A stretch of DNA of 64,000 bases, taken from assembly GCA_026984455.1 (NCBI GenBank), contig JALSSC010000004.1, forward strand, positions 30,028-94,027. The letters are read 5' to 3'. Made by a program: the position numbers and the translations under genes. The notes under the pieces are model-generated. The model searched no databases. It worked only from the letters and a program-made list of their open reading frames with translations, and was not told where the DNA came from. Position 1 is the stretch's first letter, and every line of letters starts with the position of its first letter. Of this stretch, positions 38,514 through 50,319 are shown in pieces. This DNA is from Chromatiaceae bacterium. GTDB lineage: Bacteria; Pseudomonadota; Gammaproteobacteria; Chromatiales; Chromatiaceae.

Positions 38514-38547
38514 CGGGGTCAGCCCCCTTCGATCACGAGGCCTACAC

Positions 38548-39513
38548 ATGTCCACCAGCTTCATCCAATCCGTCGATGCCCGCACCCGCCTCGCCGGTGC
38601 CAACCGTCTCGAGGTCCTCCTGTTCACCCTCGGGAAAGACCAGGGGACCGGGCGTGAGGAGGTCTTTGGGATCAACGTGTTCAAGGTCCGTGAGGTGATG
38701 CATGTGCCTGAGATCACCCACGCCCCGGACATGCCGCCCACGGTGGAGGGCATGGTGAGCCTGCGCGGGGTGATGATGCCGGTGATCAACCTGCCGCGTT
38801 TCTGCGGGGTAGAACCGGAGCAACCTTGCAAGATCCTCATCGTGACCGAATACAACAAACACATCCAGGGTTTCCTGGTGTATTCGGTGGACACCATCAA
38901 GCGCCTGGTCTGGGAAGACGTGAAGGCGCCACCGCCCATGCTCGCCCATCGGCTCGGGGGTCTGGTCACCGCGGTGACCAAGATCGACGACGACCGCCTG
39001 GTGATGATCATGGACGTGGAAAAGGTGCTCGCCGAGACCGCCGAGTTCTACCAGGACGACCACTTGTTCGATGCCGTGCAGCCCCTCGATATCCAGGACA
39101 TGACGGTGCTCTTCGCGGACGATTCCAGCGTCGCCCGCAATCAGATCGAACGCACCCTGGAACGCCTTGGAATCCGCTCCATCGCCGCCAACAACGGGGC
39201 CGAGGCCTGGACCAAGCTGCAAGAGCTGGCCCACCGCGCGGCCGCCCTGGGACGCCCGGTGTCCGACCTGATCCAGGCGGTCATCACCGACGTGGAGATG
39301 CCGGAGATGGATGGGTACGTCCTCACCCGCAGGATCAAGGAGGACCCGCGCTTCGAAGGCGTCCCCGTCATCATGCATTCGTCTCTCTCCGCCGAGGCCA
39401 ATCAGGCCATCGGCACCGGGGTGGGCGCGGATGCCTATGTGCCGAAATTTGAGCCGATCGAATTGGCGGCCGCGGTGCACAAGCTGCTCGAGGGGCATCC
39501 GAGGGCCGCCTGA
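38548..39513 (+). CDS. cheV: Chemotaxis coupling protein CheV (CheW-REC)
   Basis: A 321-residue protein. Residues 18-165 are a CheW domain (GINVFKVREVMHVPEITHAP, VEGMVSLRGVMMPVINLP); residues 184-318 are a receiver (FADDSSVARNQIE, phospho-acceptor Asp248 in VITDVEMPEMDGY, Lys300). CheV couples chemoreceptors to CheA, with the receiver acting in adaptation or as a phosphate sink. The ATG at 38548 matches the usual N-terminus MSTSFIQSVD. It stands alone here, far from flgA-flgB where cheV often lies, and has its own sigma-28 promoter. Confidence 0.92.
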   Translation: MSTSFIQSVDARTRLAGANRLEVLLFTLGKDQGTGREEVFGINVFKVREVMHVPEITHAPDMPPTVEGMVSLRGVMMPVINLPRFCGVEPEQPCKILIVTEYNKHIQGFLVYSVDTIKRLVWEDVKAPPPMLAHRLGGLVTAVTKIDDDRLVMIMDVEKVLAETAEFYQDDHLFDAVQPLDIQDMTVLFADDSSVARNQIERTLERLGIRSIAANNGAEAWTKLQELAHRAAALGRPVSDLIQAVITDVEMPEMDGYVLTRRIKEDPRFEGVPVIMHSSLSAEANQAIGTGVGADAYVPKFEPIELAAAVHKLLEGHPRAA

Positions 39514-39578
39514 GCCGAATGAACGCCCAGAGCGCCCGGGTGGAAAGATGCAGGCCATGGGCGCCCTTGCGTGGAACC

Positions 39579-39741
39579 ATACCCGTCGCACGTGCATATC
39601 TCGCTACTGCGGCCGCCCCTCGCACCCCTGGGCGGTGTGGCGACTGCCCGCCATAGTCCCCGCGATGACTCGCTTCCGCGCCTTGCCCAGAGGCACGAGG
39701 AACACCCTCGAAGAACCAAATATTCACGTGCGACGGGTATA
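39579..39741 (+). mobile_element. MITE-like repeat, copy C (internally deleted)
   Basis: About 163 bp with both inverted ends (ATACCCGTCGCACGTGCATA; TATTCACGTGCGACGGGTAT). It matches copy A over the right three quarters, but a segment of about 43 bp next to the left end is missing: exactly the part that in copy A forms the two small hairpins CCGTC/GACGG and GGCAC/GTGCC. It lies in the convergent gap between cheV and parE. Confidence 0.78.
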
Positions 39742-39805
39742 AAGACCTCTCACCCGTCCGCGGAGAGGCCGGGGTCGGATGGTATCGGCCGCTGTCTTGC
39801 ACCCC

Positions 39806-42809
<3,004 letters not shown>

Positions 42810-42813
42810 CGGC

Positions 42814-44226
42814 TCAGACGGGCCACTGATGGACGGGACAACAGCGGTCGAGGCCGCTCAGACCGGCCTCCACCAGGCCGCGCCAGTCGCGTCCGTGACG
42901 CGCCACCCAGGCACGCTGCCAGGCCGCGCCGGTGCGCCCACGGTGCAGGCGTCCGCGGAGGATGCCGAGCCAATGCTCGATCTCCGCCGGGTCCAGGGCC
43001 AGGCCTTGCAGGCCCTGTTCGGCGAGCCCCAGGAGTTCGTCGCGGATGAGTTCGCGGAGGGGGCCGCGGTGCCCCTCGAACCACGCCACCTCGGCGTCGA
43101 GGCCGGAACGCGCCGCGGCATAGAAATTGGCCCGTGCCCGGGCGAAGGGCAGGCGCCGCTCGGGCGGCTCGGGGAGATCGGCCAGGGCGCGCACCAGGCC
43201 GAAGTAGAAGGCGGCGTTGGCCAGGGTGTCCGGGATCGAGGGGCCCGCCGGGACCACCCGGTGCTCCAGGCGAAGGTGCGGGCGGCCGCCGTCGAAACCG
43301 ATCAGGGGACGGTTCCAACGCCAGATGGTGCCGTTGTGCAGGCGCAGGTGGGCGAAACGCTCCGGGGCCTCGTCCATCACCTGGGGCAGCAGCACCGGGT
43401 AGCGTTCGAGGTTGGTGCGGAAGCAGTCGAGGATGTCGGTCACGTAGCCGAGCCCGAAGCCCACCCGGCGCACCCCTTCGGGACCGCCCACGTCCACCGC
43501 CTGCTCGAACAGGGGGATGCGGGTCTCGTCCCAGAGGTCGCGCCCGAACAGGTAGGGGGAATTGGCGGCCAGGGCCACCATGGGCGCGGACAGGATCTTG
43601 GAGGCGTTGTACAGGCGCGCGGCCTCGGCCGGGGCCACCCTGAGGTGGATCTGAAAGGAGGTGCCGGCGGCCTCCAGCATGACGTCGCCCTGCTCCAGGT
43701 CGATGTCCTCGCGCCCCTGGATGTGCAGGCGCAGGGGACGCCCTCCGCGCAGTCTCAGGACCTGTTCGTTCAAGGCCCGGTAGCGGGCGCGTGGGGCCAT
43801 GTGTTCGAGATCGAGATCGGCCGGCCTCAGGGTGGGCAGGATGCCGGTCATGCACACCGAGGCGTCCAGTTCCTCGGCCACCTCGCGACAGTGGATCCAG
43901 GTGCACTCCAGTTCCTCCGCCAGGTCGCTCAGGGCGGTACCGCCGAGGATCACGGGGGTGCCGTTGAGTTCGAGGTTGAAGGTCGCCAGCTCCGGCACCA
44001 CCAGGGGATCGTCCAGGGCCTCGAGGAAAGGGCCGATGATGCCCGCGGGCCGGCCCGCGCGATCCACCAGCCAGGCCTCCAGCTCGAACCCGGCCTGGGC
44101 GGGGGCGGTGGCGAAGGCGGCATCCGCCAGCATCTCGCCGAGGAGCCGGGTCTCGGTCTCCAGGCGCTTGCGGAAGGCGGCGAAATCGGCCTCGCCGAAG
44201 CGGCTCGTTGCGATCTCCTGACCCAT
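42814..44226 (-). CDS. GCS2-family glutamate-cysteine ligase-like amidoligase
   Basis: A 470-residue carboxylate-amine ligase. The start at 44226 follows a good CGGAGGAACC ribosome site. Family features: GFELEAWLVD and TFNLELNGTP (metal-binding Glu residues), TSFQIHLRV, NSPYLFGRDLWDETRI and LRLEHRVVPAGPS. GCS2 enzymes activate a glutamyl carboxylate with ATP and join it to an amine. Glutathione synthesis by GshA is one example, but this subgroup, paired with an M14 hydrolase, more likely acts on another small molecule or on a peptide tail. The product cannot be named from sequence. Confidence 0.8.
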   Translation of the reverse strand: MGQEIATSRFGEADFAAFRKRLETETRLLGEMLADAAFATAPAQAGFELEAWLVDRAGRPAGIIGPFLEALDDPLVVPELATFNLELNGTPVILGGTALSDLAEELECTWIHCREVAEELDASVCMTGILPTLRPADLDLEHMAPRARYRALNEQVLRLRGGRPLRLHIQGREDIDLEQGDVMLEAAGTSFQIHLRVAPAEAARLYNASKILSAPMVALAANSPYLFGRDLWDETRIPLFEQAVDVGGPEGVRRVGFGLGYVTDILDCFRTNLERYPVLLPQVMDEAPERFAHLRLHNGTIWRWNRPLIGFDGGRPHLRLEHRVVPAGPSIPDTLANAAFYFGLVRALADLPEPPERRLPFARARANFYAAARSGLDAEVAWFEGHRGPLRELIRDELLGLAEQGLQGLALDPAEIEHWLGILRGRLHRGRTGAAWQRAWVARHGRDWRGLVEAGLSGLDRCCPVHQWPV

Positions 44227-44237
44227 GGTTCCTCCGT

Positions 44238-44582
44238 TCAAAGGTGTGGCCGGTCAATCCCCGCTTTGGCAGGGGGCCCGGGACCAGGCTCAGGTGGCCT
44301 CCGGGGCGGCGGTGCGTGGCTTCGGCGGGCGGCGCCGGTCAGCTCCACCCGGCAGGGGGTGGTCTCGCGCCCGTTCCCGGCCAGTATGAAGAGCCACATG
44401 CGCCCTGCCAATACCAGGGCACGAGAGATACAGGCCCGGCCCTCGTGGCGCACGGACTGGCCGGCCGGGGGCTTCACCGCGAGCCCGCAGGCCAGGACGT
44501 CTCACCCCCGGACCGGTTCCAGGCGTTCCACGCAGGGGCAATGGATCTCCAGCCTGAGGACGAGCCCCGCGCTCAAGGCCAT
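44238..44582 (-). pseudogene. Possible small gene interrupted by an in-frame TGA
   Basis: From an ATG at 44582, overlapping the end of the 804-codon gene, the frame reads MALSAGLVLRLEIHCPCVER to a TGA at 44502-44504. It then continues in the same frame, open to 44238, with VLACGLAVKPPAGQSVRHEG and GRMWLFILAGNGRETTPCRV. Residue order on both sides looks protein-like, whereas the final 35 codons are Pro/Arg-rich and probably not coding. Either a short protein of 26 codons, a recent nonsense mutation (TGG to TGA) or chance. The family is not recognised. Confidence 0.25.
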
Positions 44583-46987
44583 TGGAACCCCGCCTCGTCG
44601 AAGTCGAAATCCGGATGCTCCTGGGGGCGGTGGATCTGGTCGCCCTGGATGAAGTCGGCCCCCATGCGCCAACCCTCGCCGATCCGCCGGGGATCGTCCA
44701 TGTGAGGCAGAATGACCCGGGCGCCCAGTCCATGCACCCGCTCGCACAGGTGGGACAGGGTGCCGCCATCGGCCTCCACCACCTTGGTCGCCACCTTGAC
44801 GTATTCCGCCCCCAGGTAGTGCAGGACCTTGTAGGCCGTGTCATTGGGAACGAAGCGCTCCACACAGACCCCGATACCCATGGCCTTCAGATCGAGGAGG
44901 ACCGCGCGCGCCTGCTTGAGTTCCCGGGCCAGATCGGCAAGGGGGAACTCAAGGATCAGGCCACTGCCCACCAGCAGGCGTCGGCGCAATTCCTCGCGCA
45001 ACCAGTCGGGATAGTCGTCGCGGCGCAGGCTGTCCAGGGTCTGGGTGATGAGCAGGCGTGTCTGCACGCCGAGCCTGCGGCGTTCGTCCATCACCCCCAG
45101 GGCGCGCGCGAGCAGCCAGTGGTCCACCTCGGGGGCCAACCCCAGCTTGCGCGCCACGGGCATGAAACGCGCCGCCGGGATACGGTCCCCTTCATCCCCC
45201 ACCAGGCGCAGCAGGATCTGGTAGTTCTCGGTCTCCTTGTGGCGCACGTCCACGAAGGGCTGGTACAGAACCTGGAAGGCGTCGTTGTCCAACCCCTCCC
45301 GCAGGAGTTCCCCGATGCGCCGGGGGACGCCGGGACCCGGCCTGCCATCGACCGCCGTCGCCGACCGCCGATAACGCACCAGGCCCCCGCCCGCCGCCAA
45401 GGCCCGATCGCAGGCCTGTACCGCCCGATTCACCAGCCCCGCGGCATCACCGCCCCCCTCGTCGGCCATACATAGCCCCACGGCCAGTTCGGGGCGTGTC
45501 TCCAGGCCTTCCTGCTCGAATCGCGCCCCAGCCACCGCTGCGGCCAGATCCCGGGCGAGCCCTTCCAGGTCCCCATCCAGGGGACGCTCGGCGAACACCG
45601 CGAAGCTGTGGTCGCCGAGACGGGCGGCGATGTCCTGGGGCTCCAGCCGCGAGGCCAGCAGGGCGCCCATCTCGGCCAGCAGGGCATCCGTCTGACCGAT
45701 GCCGATCTCGCTCAGGATCTTGTCCTTGTGTCTCAAAGCGGCGACGATCAACCCGCGCGCCTTGGGTCTCACATGGCCATCAGTGAGGTGGGTGTCGAGA
45801 CGTTCGAAGAAAAAACGGCGATTGTAGAGGCCGGTGGCGGGATCGCGGGGAGAAGGTTCGAGGGCCTTGCGAGCCAGGGCGCGCGCCCGTTCGATGCGGT
45901 TACGCACCGTGGCGATGAGAATCCCAGGACGAATGGGCTTGGCGATGAAGTCGTCACCACCCACGCTGAGAGCGGCCAGTTGCTTATTCGCGTCCTGCTC
46001 CCCCGACAGGAACACGATGGGCAGAGTCAGAAACTCGTCTTGCCCGCGGATGACGCGAGTGAGTTCCATGCCGTCGGCGCCCGGCATGTAGAGATCCATG
46101 AGCACCAGATCCGGCCGGAACTGATCCAGGGCCTCCAGGATCCGGCAGGGATCGGTCACCTTGTGGGTCTTCATCCCCGCCTTGATCAGGATGGCGGCGG
46201 CGAACTCGGCCTGGGAGGCATCGTCGTCCACCACCATGACCCGGAAAGGCGCCTTTTCCTGCCCGCGGACCTGTTCGAATATCCTTGCCGCCACCTCGGG
46301 GGCATCCACCGGGGTGACGAAGAAGGCGGCCGCCCCCGCCCTCACGGCCTTGAGCCGCACCTCCAGATCGCTGCTGTTGGAGATCACCACCAAAGGCGGG
46401 CAGTCATCCACCTTAGCCTGTTGACAGGGAACCAGCGCCTGTAGCTCGGCCAGGAGTTCGACGTCCACGACGATCACGGCGGGCATCCTGACGGCCATGG
46501 CCTCGGCCATGGCCGCCCCCTCCCCGAAGCGTTGTACCCGGCAACCCTTTTCCTCCAGGGCACCCACCAGGCCGGGGGCCAGGGTCTCGCGGTTGCGCAG
46601 GTAATAGACCGAACCGCCACGCCGCCCCCCGAGCAGGCCGTCTTCCGTCGTGTCGAGGCCCTCCGCCACCGCCCGCAGATTGGCCATGAGCCCATCGATC
46701 TCGCGGACCTGGGCCTCGTCCGGCTCACCGTCACCGCTGATGAAGCGTTCGAAATAGGTCTCCAGGGAGAAGGCGCTCTCGCTCACCTGGATGAGGCCAT
46801 AGCGGCCGGCCGATCCAGCGAGGTCCTGGAGCCTCTGGAACAGCCGCTCCAGGCGCGACCATTCCCAACCCTCCTGGCGCAACTGGCGCCAGTTGTCCTC
46901 GACCGCGGCGATCCGCTCAGGCAGGTGTTTCAGAAAGACCTGCTTGAGTTCTCTGGTTTGTTCGCCTGAGGCGCCGGATATCAACAT
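44573..46987 (-). CDS. Degenerate Hpt-REC-REC-GGDEF-EAL protein (probable c-di-GMP effector)
   Basis: An 804-residue protein whose catalytic positions are largely lost. Residues 15-115 resemble an Hpt domain, but the His position is Gln55 (FQRLQDLAGSAGRYG). Residues 125-240 are a receiver without the Lys (VTPVD). Residues 248-365 form an intact receiver (VVDDD, Asp298, Ser328, Lys350). Residues 380-540 are a GGDEF-like domain with RLGDHSF in place of RLGGDEF, and residues 555-800 an EAL-like domain with ILLRL for EALLR and no DDFGTG. It is likely a phosphorylation-gated binding protein rather than an enzyme, in the manner of FimX. Divergent from the hybrid kinase gene. Confidence 0.82.
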   Translation of the reverse strand: MLISGASGEQTRELKQVFLKHLPERIAAVEDNWRQLRQEGWEWSRLERLFQRLQDLAGSAGRYGLIQVSESAFSLETYFERFISGDGEPDEAQVREIDGLMANLRAVAEGLDTTEDGLLGGRRGGSVYYLRNRETLAPGLVGALEEKGCRVQRFGEGAAMAEAMAVRMPAVIVVDVELLAELQALVPCQQAKVDDCPPLVVISNSSDLEVRLKAVRAGAAAFFVTPVDAPEVAARIFEQVRGQEKAPFRVMVVDDDASQAEFAAAILIKAGMKTHKVTDPCRILEALDQFRPDLVLMDLYMPGADGMELTRVIRGQDEFLTLPIVFLSGEQDANKQLAALSVGGDDFIAKPIRPGILIATVRNRIERARALARKALEPSPRDPATGLYNRRFFFERLDTHLTDGHVRPKARGLIVAALRHKDKILSEIGIGQTDALLAEMGALLASRLEPQDIAARLGDHSFAVFAERPLDGDLEGLARDLAAAVAGARFEQEGLETRPELAVGLCMADEGGGDAAGLVNRAVQACDRALAAGGGLVRYRRSATAVDGRPGPGVPRRIGELLREGLDNDAFQVLYQPFVDVRHKETENYQILLRLVGDEGDRIPAARFMPVARKLGLAPEVDHWLLARALGVMDERRRLGVQTRLLITQTLDSLRRDDYPDWLREELRRRLLVGSGLILEFPLADLARELKQARAVLLDLKAMGIGVCVERFVPNDTAYKVLHYLGAEYVKVATKVVEADGGTLSHLCERVHGLGARVILPHMDDPRRIGEGWRMGADFIQGDQIHRPQEHPDFDFDEAGFQWP

Positions 46988-47113
46988 CCCGCTCTGCTCC
47001 CGGACACGAGGACAGGGTCCGATCCCAACCGAGGTCTGTCCGCCCTGCCGATCCGGCTCGAGACACGGCCATTCAGTGCCTGTACGCCTGTAACCGGATT
47101 ACATGGGGCACTA

Positions 47114-47140
47114 TAAAAAAACCGACAGGAAACGCGATAG
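47114..47140 (+). promoter_or_regulatory. Weak candidate sigma-28 promoter
   Basis: TAAAAAAA, an 11-bp spacer, then CGCGATAG (consensus TAAAGTTT / GCCGATAA; five of eight -10 positions match). It lies in the divergent region ahead of the hybrid kinase, 203 bp from its ATG. Confidence 0.25.
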
Positions 47141-47224
47141 CATATGTTTGTCGCAGGTGGGTTCACGCCTCTACGAGGCCGTTTCTCGGGCCGGCGAGGC
47201 AAACGTCCAGACGGGCCATAGAAC

Positions 47225-47279
47225 GATGCCGAGTCCGCAACCACCGCACCCGGGGGTGCGAGGAACGACCACCGTGGCC
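47225..47279 (-). mobile_element. MITE-like repeat, copy G (relic)
   Basis: Only interior sequence remains: CCGCAACCACCGCACCCGGG, then GGTGCGAGGAACGACCACCG, aligning with the CGCAACACAGCCCAGGGG, then TGCGAGGGGCGGCCGCAG segment of copy B. Reading-frame translations of both also agree ([10 protein letters not shown] against PGVRG-AAA-VA). No terminal repeats are left. Confidence 0.35.
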
Positions 47280-47342
47280 GGATCTCCACAAGCGACGGTT
47301 GTAAGCGGTCTTCCCTGTCCCCCAAGCGCCCGTGGACCCACC

Positions 47343-50231
47343 ATGCACCAGGACCCTTCCGGTAACCGTGCCGCCGAACGCGGAGAACGGCCCTCAGATC
47401 TCGAGCACACCGCCCACCCTGGAGACGGTGATCCGACCCCGCTGCCCGGGAAGGACCGTCAGGATGCCACCAGGCGCGATCTTCTGGCAACCAACGCCGG
47501 CTGGTTCATCCCGGGCCTGATACTGGTCGCGACCGGCCTCCGCGAGCTGGACGCATTGCCCAGGGCACCCCTTGCAATCCCATGGGTGGGCATCCTGGCA
47601 CTGGCCCTGGCCGGTCTCGGGGCGGTTTGGTGGCCAAGTCACCGCGCCGTTTCCTCCTCTGCCCACCGAGGTCTTGGGTATCCACTCCTGGCCCTGTCCC
47701 TCGTACTGGCCGCGGGGGCCCTCGCCCTGCCCGTACCGGATCTGCTGCAGACCACTGACCCCTTCCGCCAATGCACGGGCCTCATGATCCTCGCCACGGG
47801 CATCCTCATGGCCTTCCTGTTGTTCGCCCCCGACCCGATCCTGGCGGGCCTGTTCGCCCTCAGCGGCCTCGTCACCCTGGCGGCAGGGATCACCTACAGC
47901 CAAGTGCCCGCGCCCGCCGGCGCCCAGGTGTGGCTGTTGGGCGCGCCGGCGCTGGCGGTGGCCATCCTCGTCTGGTGGAGTGGCGCCCGGCAACGGCGTC
48001 TGATCGCCGCCGAGGCCGAGGGCTCGCTGCTGCGCGAACAGCATCGCCGACTGCTGGAGGGGGCCGAAGAGTGCGAACAGGCCCTGGAGCGCACCCGTGG
48101 CGAACAAGAGGCGGTGCGCCACGAACTCTCCCTGGCCAAGGAGGTGGCGGAGTCGGCGAACATCGCCAAGACCGAGTTCCTGGCCACCATGAGCCACGAG
48201 ATCCGCACCCCCCTCAACGGCATGATTCCGATCCTGGAGATGCTGCGTGACACCCGCCTGGATGGGGAACAACGCGAGTTCGTGGAGACCGCGTACAAGT
48301 CGTCGCTGAACCTGCTCAATATCATCAACGACATCCTGGACTACTCCAAGATCGAGGCCGGTAAGTTGGCGCTGGAGACCATCGACGTGGATATCCATGA
48401 GTTGATCGACTCGGTGGTCTCCCTCATGTCGCCGGCGGCCGAACGGCGCGGTCTCCACCTGCAACACCGGATCGCGGACAACGTGCCGCGGAACCTGCGT
48501 GGCGATCCCTTCCGCCTGCGTCAGATCCTCACCAACCTGGTGGGCAACGCCATCAAGTTCACCGAGAAGGGAGGGGTCACCATCGAGGCCACCCGGCGGG
48601 CCAGATCCTCCAGGGAGGTGGTGTTGATGTTCGCGGTGCGCGACACCGGCATCGGCATGGACGACAAGGCCGTCGCCCTTCTGTTCCGCCAGTTCACCCA
48701 GGCCGATGCCTCCACGACCCGCAGGTACGGCGGCACGGGCCTTGGCCTGGTGATCTGCAAGCGCCTGGTGGAGATGATGGGCGGCAAGATCGGGGTCAAG
48801 TCGGCGCTCGGCCGGGGCTCGGTGTTCTGGTTTGCGGTGCCCATGCGCCGCTCGCTGCGTGAAGTCCCTTCTGCGCGCAAGAATCTGCAGGGGACGCGCG
48901 CCCTGCTGGCCGGGTTCGACGAACTGGAACGCCAGCGGATCGAGGCCTACCTGAAGAAGTGGGGCATGCTCAGCGAACGTGCCATCTCCGCCCACGACGC
49001 CTTCAACAAACTCAAGACATCGGCCAAATTGGGGCCGAGTTGGGCCTATAACCTGTTGATCCTCGACGCCCAGACCTTGACCGCCGACATCCCCGGGCTT
49101 CTGCACAAGATCCATCAGGTATTCCAGTTCAATGATCTGGTGATCCTGACCGTGGATGCCTTCCCTTCCGTGGAGGGGGTGCTCAAACAGGCCGGCGTGA
49201 CAGAGATCCTCCCCCGCCCGGTCCACGAGCAGGAACTGCGCAACCGACTACACCGGCTGTTGGACGTGGAGAGTTACAAGTCCCGGAATCAGGAGAGGGA
49301 GCAGCGTAAGTTCCTGGCCTCCGACGCCGCCCTGGCCCCGCCGGAACCCGGGGACGAATCCCCCGCCCCGTCCAGGACCACACCCACCATGGAAGACTCG
49401 CGCCTCGCCGGGCAGGTACTGGTGGTGGAGGACAACCCGGTAAACCTCCTTGTTATCAGCAAGATCCTGCAACATTTCGGCCTCGGCATCGATACCGCCC
49501 AGGACGGGGCCGAGGCCGTGGAACAGGTAAGGCAGCAGGACTACGACGTCATCATCATGGACGTGCAGATGCCCAACATGAACGGTTATGACGCCACCCG
49601 TGCCATTCGCGAAAGGGAGCGCCGACTGGGCCTGGCGCGCACCCCCATCATCGCCATGACCGCCAACGCCATGCACGGTGACCGCGAGAAATGCATCGAG
49701 GCCGGAATGGACGACTACCTGTCCAAGCCGGTCAAGGCCGATCACCTGAAGAACCTGCTGCGCCAGTGGCTGCCCATGCAAGGGGGGATCGATACCCGGT
49801 TACCGGCAGAACCGTCGCCGCCCACCGCCAGCGAAGTACCCGGGGGGCCCGAAGGCCCCGCGCCCGCCGCCAGTGATCGTGATGATGTCCTGGACCAGGA
49901 GATCCTGACGGAACTGTCCGAGATCATGGAAGAAGGGTTCGTGGGCCTGATCAGGGAATACCTCGACAACGCCCCCACGCTGATGGACGACATCGCCGCC
50001 GCAGTCGCGGCCCGGGACGCCGAGAGCCTGGTGTTGCCCGCCCACTCCCTCAAATCCAGCAGCGCCAACCTCGGCGCCATGCGGGTCTCGGCCCTGGCCA
50101 AGGAGCTGGAGTTCATCGGCCGCGAGGAGCGCATGGACGAGGCCGCAACACCCTGGGAGGCACTGCGAACGGCCTATGCCAAGGCAGAGAAGGCCCTGCG
50201 AGCCATCGTCGAGCGGGAAGGGTTGAAATGA
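47343..50231 (+). CDS. BarA-type hybrid histidine kinase (TM-HisKA-ATPase-REC-Hpt)
   Basis: A 962-residue kinase. Up to six hydrophobic helices at residues 53-212, coiled coil 220-275, HisKA with [15 protein letters not shown] (His285), ATPase domain ([30 protein letters not shown]), a receiver-like region at 515-640 that lacks the acidic pocket, a canonical receiver (VVEDNPVN, Asp740 in [14 protein letters not shown], Lys795) and a C-terminal Hpt domain ([14 protein letters not shown], His901). This is a complete phosphorelay in one chain. The ATG at 47343 is chosen because the in-frame upstream stretch is repeat-derived. It lies between two receiver-containing genes on the opposite strand, the likely acceptors. 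Confidence 0.87.
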   Translation: MHQDPSGNRAAERGERPSDLEHTAHPGDGDPTPLPGKDRQDATRRDLLATNAGWFIPGLILVATGLRELDALPRAPLAIPWVGILALALAGLGAVWWPSHRAVSSSAHRGLGYPLLALSLVLAAGALALPVPDLLQTTDPFRQCTGLMILATGILMAFLLFAPDPILAGLFALSGLVTLAAGITYSQVPAPAGAQVWLLGAPALAVAILVWWSGARQRRLIAAEAEGSLLREQHRRLLEGAEECEQALERTRGEQEAVRHELSLAKEVAESANIAKTEFLATMSHEIRTPLNGMIPILEMLRDTRLDGEQREFVETAYKSSLNLLNIINDILDYSKIEAGKLALETIDVDIHELIDSVVSLMSPAAERRGLHLQHRIADNVPRNLRGDPFRLRQILTNLVGNAIKFTEKGGVTIEATRRARSSREVVLMFAVRDTGIGMDDKAVALLFRQFTQADASTTRRYGGTGLGLVICKRLVEMMGGKIGVKSALGRGSVFWFAVPMRRSLREVPSARKNLQGTRALLAGFDELERQRIEAYLKKWGMLSERAISAHDAFNKLKTSAKLGPSWAYNLLILDAQTLTADIPGLLHKIHQVFQFNDLVILTVDAFPSVEGVLKQAGVTEILPRPVHEQELRNRLHRLLDVESYKSRNQEREQRKFLASDAALAPPEPGDESPAPSRTTPTMEDSRLAGQVLVVEDNPVNLLVISKILQHFGLGIDTAQDGAEAVEQVRQQDYDVIIMDVQMPNMNGYDATRAIRERERRLGLARTPIIAMTANAMHGDREKCIEAGMDDYLSKPVKADHLKNLLRQWLPMQGGIDTRLPAEPSPPTASEVPGGPEGPAPAASDRDDVLDQEILTELSEIMEEGFVGLIREYLDNAPTLMDDIAAAVAARDAESLVLPAHSLKSSSANLGAMRVSALAKELEFIGREERMDEAATPWEALRTAYAKAEKALRAIVEREGLK

Positions 50232-50319
50232 CCTACTGCCCTCCTCGCGGGCAGCCGGTAACCGGCCATCGCCCCGCGTATCAGGCCCTGTCGAACAGGT
50301 CGGGAGGCACGCACGAGAG

